From JAZKDW01 sp040387375 (GTDB taxonomy: Bacteria; Pseudomonadota; Gammaproteobacteria; Burkholderiales; Burkholderiaceae_D): a stretch of 64,000 nt of DNA. Positions 61,992 to 64,000 of this stretch are shown one piece after another; the first letter of the stretch is position 1; every line of letters starts with the position of its first letter. The stretch spans positions 73,878 to 137,877 of the forward strand of contig JAZKDW010000008.1 of assembly GCA_040387375.1 (NCBI GenBank). The letters run 5' to 3'. The notes beneath the pieces were generated by a model, which was given only the letters and a program-made list of their open reading frames with translations, was not told the origin of the DNA and searched no databases. The translations under genes were made by a program, and so were the position numbers.

Positions 61992-63913
61992 ATGAATTCA
62001 GACCAAATCCTTTCGCGCAAGAATCTGGAAGCGGAAAGGTTTCGCCTCTTTGTCGCCGGCGTGAGCGATTACGCAATTTACATGCTCTCGACCGAAGGCA
62101 TCGTCGATAGCTGGAATGCGGGAGCCCAGCGTTTCAAAGGTTATGTGCCGGATGAAATTATCGGGCGACATTTTTCCTTGTTTTACACCGAAGAAGACCG
62201 CCTGACTGATTTGCCCGCGACGGCATTGCAGACTGCCATAAACGAAGGAAAATTCGAGGATGAGGGATGGCGGGTGCGCAAGGATGGCAGCCGCTTCTGG
62301 GCCAGCGTCGTGATCGACGCCATTCATGATGAACAAGGCAAGCTCATCGGCTTTGCCAAGGTCACACGCGACATTACCGAGCGCAAAAAAGCCCAGGAAG
62401 CTTTGCATGCGAGTGAAGAGCAGTTTCGGCTGTTGGTGCAGGGCGTCAGGGACTATGCGATTTACATGCTGTCGCCGGAAGGCATGGTGACCAATTGGAA
62501 TGCAGGGGGGCGTCGTATCAAGGGCTTTGAAGCTGGCGAAGTGGTGGGAACGCATTTTTCCCGGTTTTACAGCGAGGAAGATCAGTTGAACGGCATGCCG
62601 CGCAAGGCATTGGACATTGCTACCCGCGAGGGGCGCTTCGAGAGCGAAGGCTGGCGCGTGCGCAAGGACGGCACTCAATTTTGGGCTCATGTGGTGATCG
62701 ACCCGATCAAAAACCAGCTTGGCGACTTGATCGGGTTTGCCAAAGTCACACGGGATATTACCGAACGGCGGCAAACCTCGCTGGAACTTGAAAAGGCCAA
62801 GGAAGCGCTGTTCCAGAGCCAGAAATTGGAATCCATCGGCAAGCTGACCGGCGGCGTGGCCCACGACTTTAACAATATTCTCAATGTCATTGTCACCGGC
62901 ATCGACCTGTTGGCCAAGGAAATACAGACACCCGGCGGCGTCAAGATTCTCGCTAGCATGCAGCGCTCCGCCACGCAGGGCGGCAAGCTCACGCAACAGC
63001 TCCTGACATTTGGGCGGCAACAACCGTTGAAGCAGGAGCGCCACAATATCAACCGGGTCATCAGGTCTTTCGAAGCGGTGCTGCGCCGGGCCAACACCGT
63101 CGGCGTCGAGTTTGTCATCGATCTCGAGCCTGATCTGACGCCGACAATGATAGACGCCACCCAGTTCGAGGCGGCATTATTGAACTTGATCGTCAATGCG
63201 GGGGACGCCATGCCGAATGGCGGATGCATCACCGTTTCAACCAGCATGGCGACATTGATAACCAACCAGGTGCCGTCCGTGCCAGCTGGACGCTATGTCA
63301 AAGTTTCAGTCAAGGACACGGGCACCGGCATGTCGGCAGAGATTGTCAGCCGCGCAGTTGAACCGTTTTTTACGACCAAAGGTATTGGCAAAGGCACCGG
63401 ATTGGGCTTGAGCCAGGTGTACGGTGCGGTACATCAGTGTGGAGGGACGTTGTTGATCGACTCCACTGTGGGACAAGGCACCACAATCAATATGTATTTC
63501 CCGGCTTTGCAAAATGATGCCACGCAGGACGCTGCATTGTTTTATGAAGACGCCGGCAATGAAAAAGCCCTGATCGTCGACGATCAGCCGGACGTGTTGA
63601 GCCTGGCAAGTGAACTGTTTCACGATCTGGGTTACGACGTCTTGACGGCAAATAGCGGCGAGGACGCATTGGATATATTGAACAGGGTTCCCAATATTGA
63701 TGTGCTGTTACCGATATCGTCATGCCCGGCATGAGCGGCATCACGCTGGCGCAGCGAGCACGCGCCATAACTCCTGGCATAAAAGTAATCCTGGCGTCAG
63801 GATATGCAGCGGCGGCACTCAAGGCCGAAAACGCCCACGTCGACGATTTTCAATTGATATCGAAACCTTACCGCATGGCGGAAATCGTTAAAAAGCTGCG
63901 AACCGCCGCCTAG
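61992..63913 (+). CDS. Hybrid PAS-PAS-histidine kinase-receiver, frameshifted in the receiver
   Basis: A soluble hybrid sensor kinase. Two closely similar PAS domains lie at about residues 10-130 and 140-255 (each with SDYAIYML/RDYAIYML, then GFAKVTRDITER). A HisKA-type domain has LTGGVAHDFNNIL (His291), and a kinase core has NLIVNAGDAM, VKDTGTGMS and GTGLGLSQVYG. A C-terminal receiver begins ALIVDDQPDVLSLASELF. The frame breaks near 63708: one base is missing after CTGTT, so the frame ends at 63734 with a wrong tail. In the next frame the receiver continues (TDIVMPGMSGITLAQRAR; PYRMAEIVKKLRTAA) to a TAG at 63913. The phospho-acceptor Asp lies after the break, so the receiver is probably inactive unless this is a sequencing error. 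Confidence 0.87.
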
Positions 63914-63938
63914 TGAACGCCATGCGGGGATTGCAACT

Positions 63939-64000
63939 TCAACCCCGACGCGCCGCCTCGATTGCCGCGATGTTGATCTTTTTCATCTCCATCATCGCAT
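63939..64000 (-). CDS. C-terminal end of an unidentified gene (partial)
   Basis: The last 20 codons of a minus-strand gene enter the window. The peptide ends AMMEMKKINIAAIEAARRG and stops at 63939. Endings with MKK-(L/I)-(D/N)-IAALE are common in VOC/PhnB-like proteins, but this is too little for a firm call. It is convergent with the hybrid kinase gene. Confidence 0.5.
   Translation of the reverse strand, partial: AMMEMKKINIAAIEAARRG

Overview
The window is a Gram-negative chromosomal segment, most likely from a betaproteobacterium of the order Burkholderiales (an Oxalobacteraceae- or Alcaligenaceae-like organism). The basis is six orphan Bug/TctC-type periplasmic binding proteins, QseBC-like signalling, a TolC/HlyD export locus, and GC-rich genes interrupted by clearly AT-rich insertions. 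The family-level placement is an inference.

Layout. 1-1539: the end of an OmpR-type response regulator and its QseC-like histidine kinase. 1928-20245: a surface-protein export locus. It has a divergent receiver-AraC regulator, a TolC-type lipoprotein, a HlyD-type adaptor, a 3780-residue repeat protein, a GAF-HlyD hybrid and a PqqD-M50-HlyD membrane protein. Its tight gene overlaps indicate one operon, and no ABC transporter ATPase is encoded in it. 20463-28553: an accessory island. It has an AT-rich three-gene operon (two-TM protein, Clp-fold SDH-type serine protease, small membrane protein), a TacA-TacT toxin-antitoxin pair, two small unknown genes with a ParB-like gene, a GSU2403-type nucleotidyltransferase and a truncated HEPN/MNT pair, plus a 27-bp direct repeat.

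28624-41233: catabolic islands for organic or CoA-linked acids. They comprise Bug + enoyl-CoA hydratase + class III CoA-transferase (divergent GcvA-like regulator); Bug + LigI-like hydrolase + SDR + Bug + FAA hydrolase (divergent IclR); a maleate isomerase-like protein; and Bug + HpcH/HpaI aldolase. 41237-43277: an AbiE-type toxin-antitoxin operon between imperfect direct repeats, with a perfect palindrome over the antitoxin start.

43433-52800: mixed housekeeping and accessory genes: Rnk-like regulator, rhodanese, outer-membrane protein, TerC/Alx-like protein, an EAL remnant, a cluster of IPNS-like oxygenase + TIM-barrel isomerase + NMT1-type binding protein, a DUF4124 protein, and a SugE/Gdx exporter behind a guanidine-II (mini-ykkC) riboswitch. 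52945-58836: LysR regulator divergent from an FAD monooxygenase, Bug, ACMSD-type amidohydrolase, Bug cluster. 59113-64000: HdeA/B-like and glycine-rich small exported proteins, an App1-type phosphatase, a hybrid PAS histidine kinase frameshifted in its receiver domain, and the end of a gene on the minus strand.

The two best candidates for an under-described system are the ABC-less export locus (2984-20245) and the AT-rich protease/membrane operon (20463-23374). All functions are inferred from sequence motifs read by eye; no database search was run.
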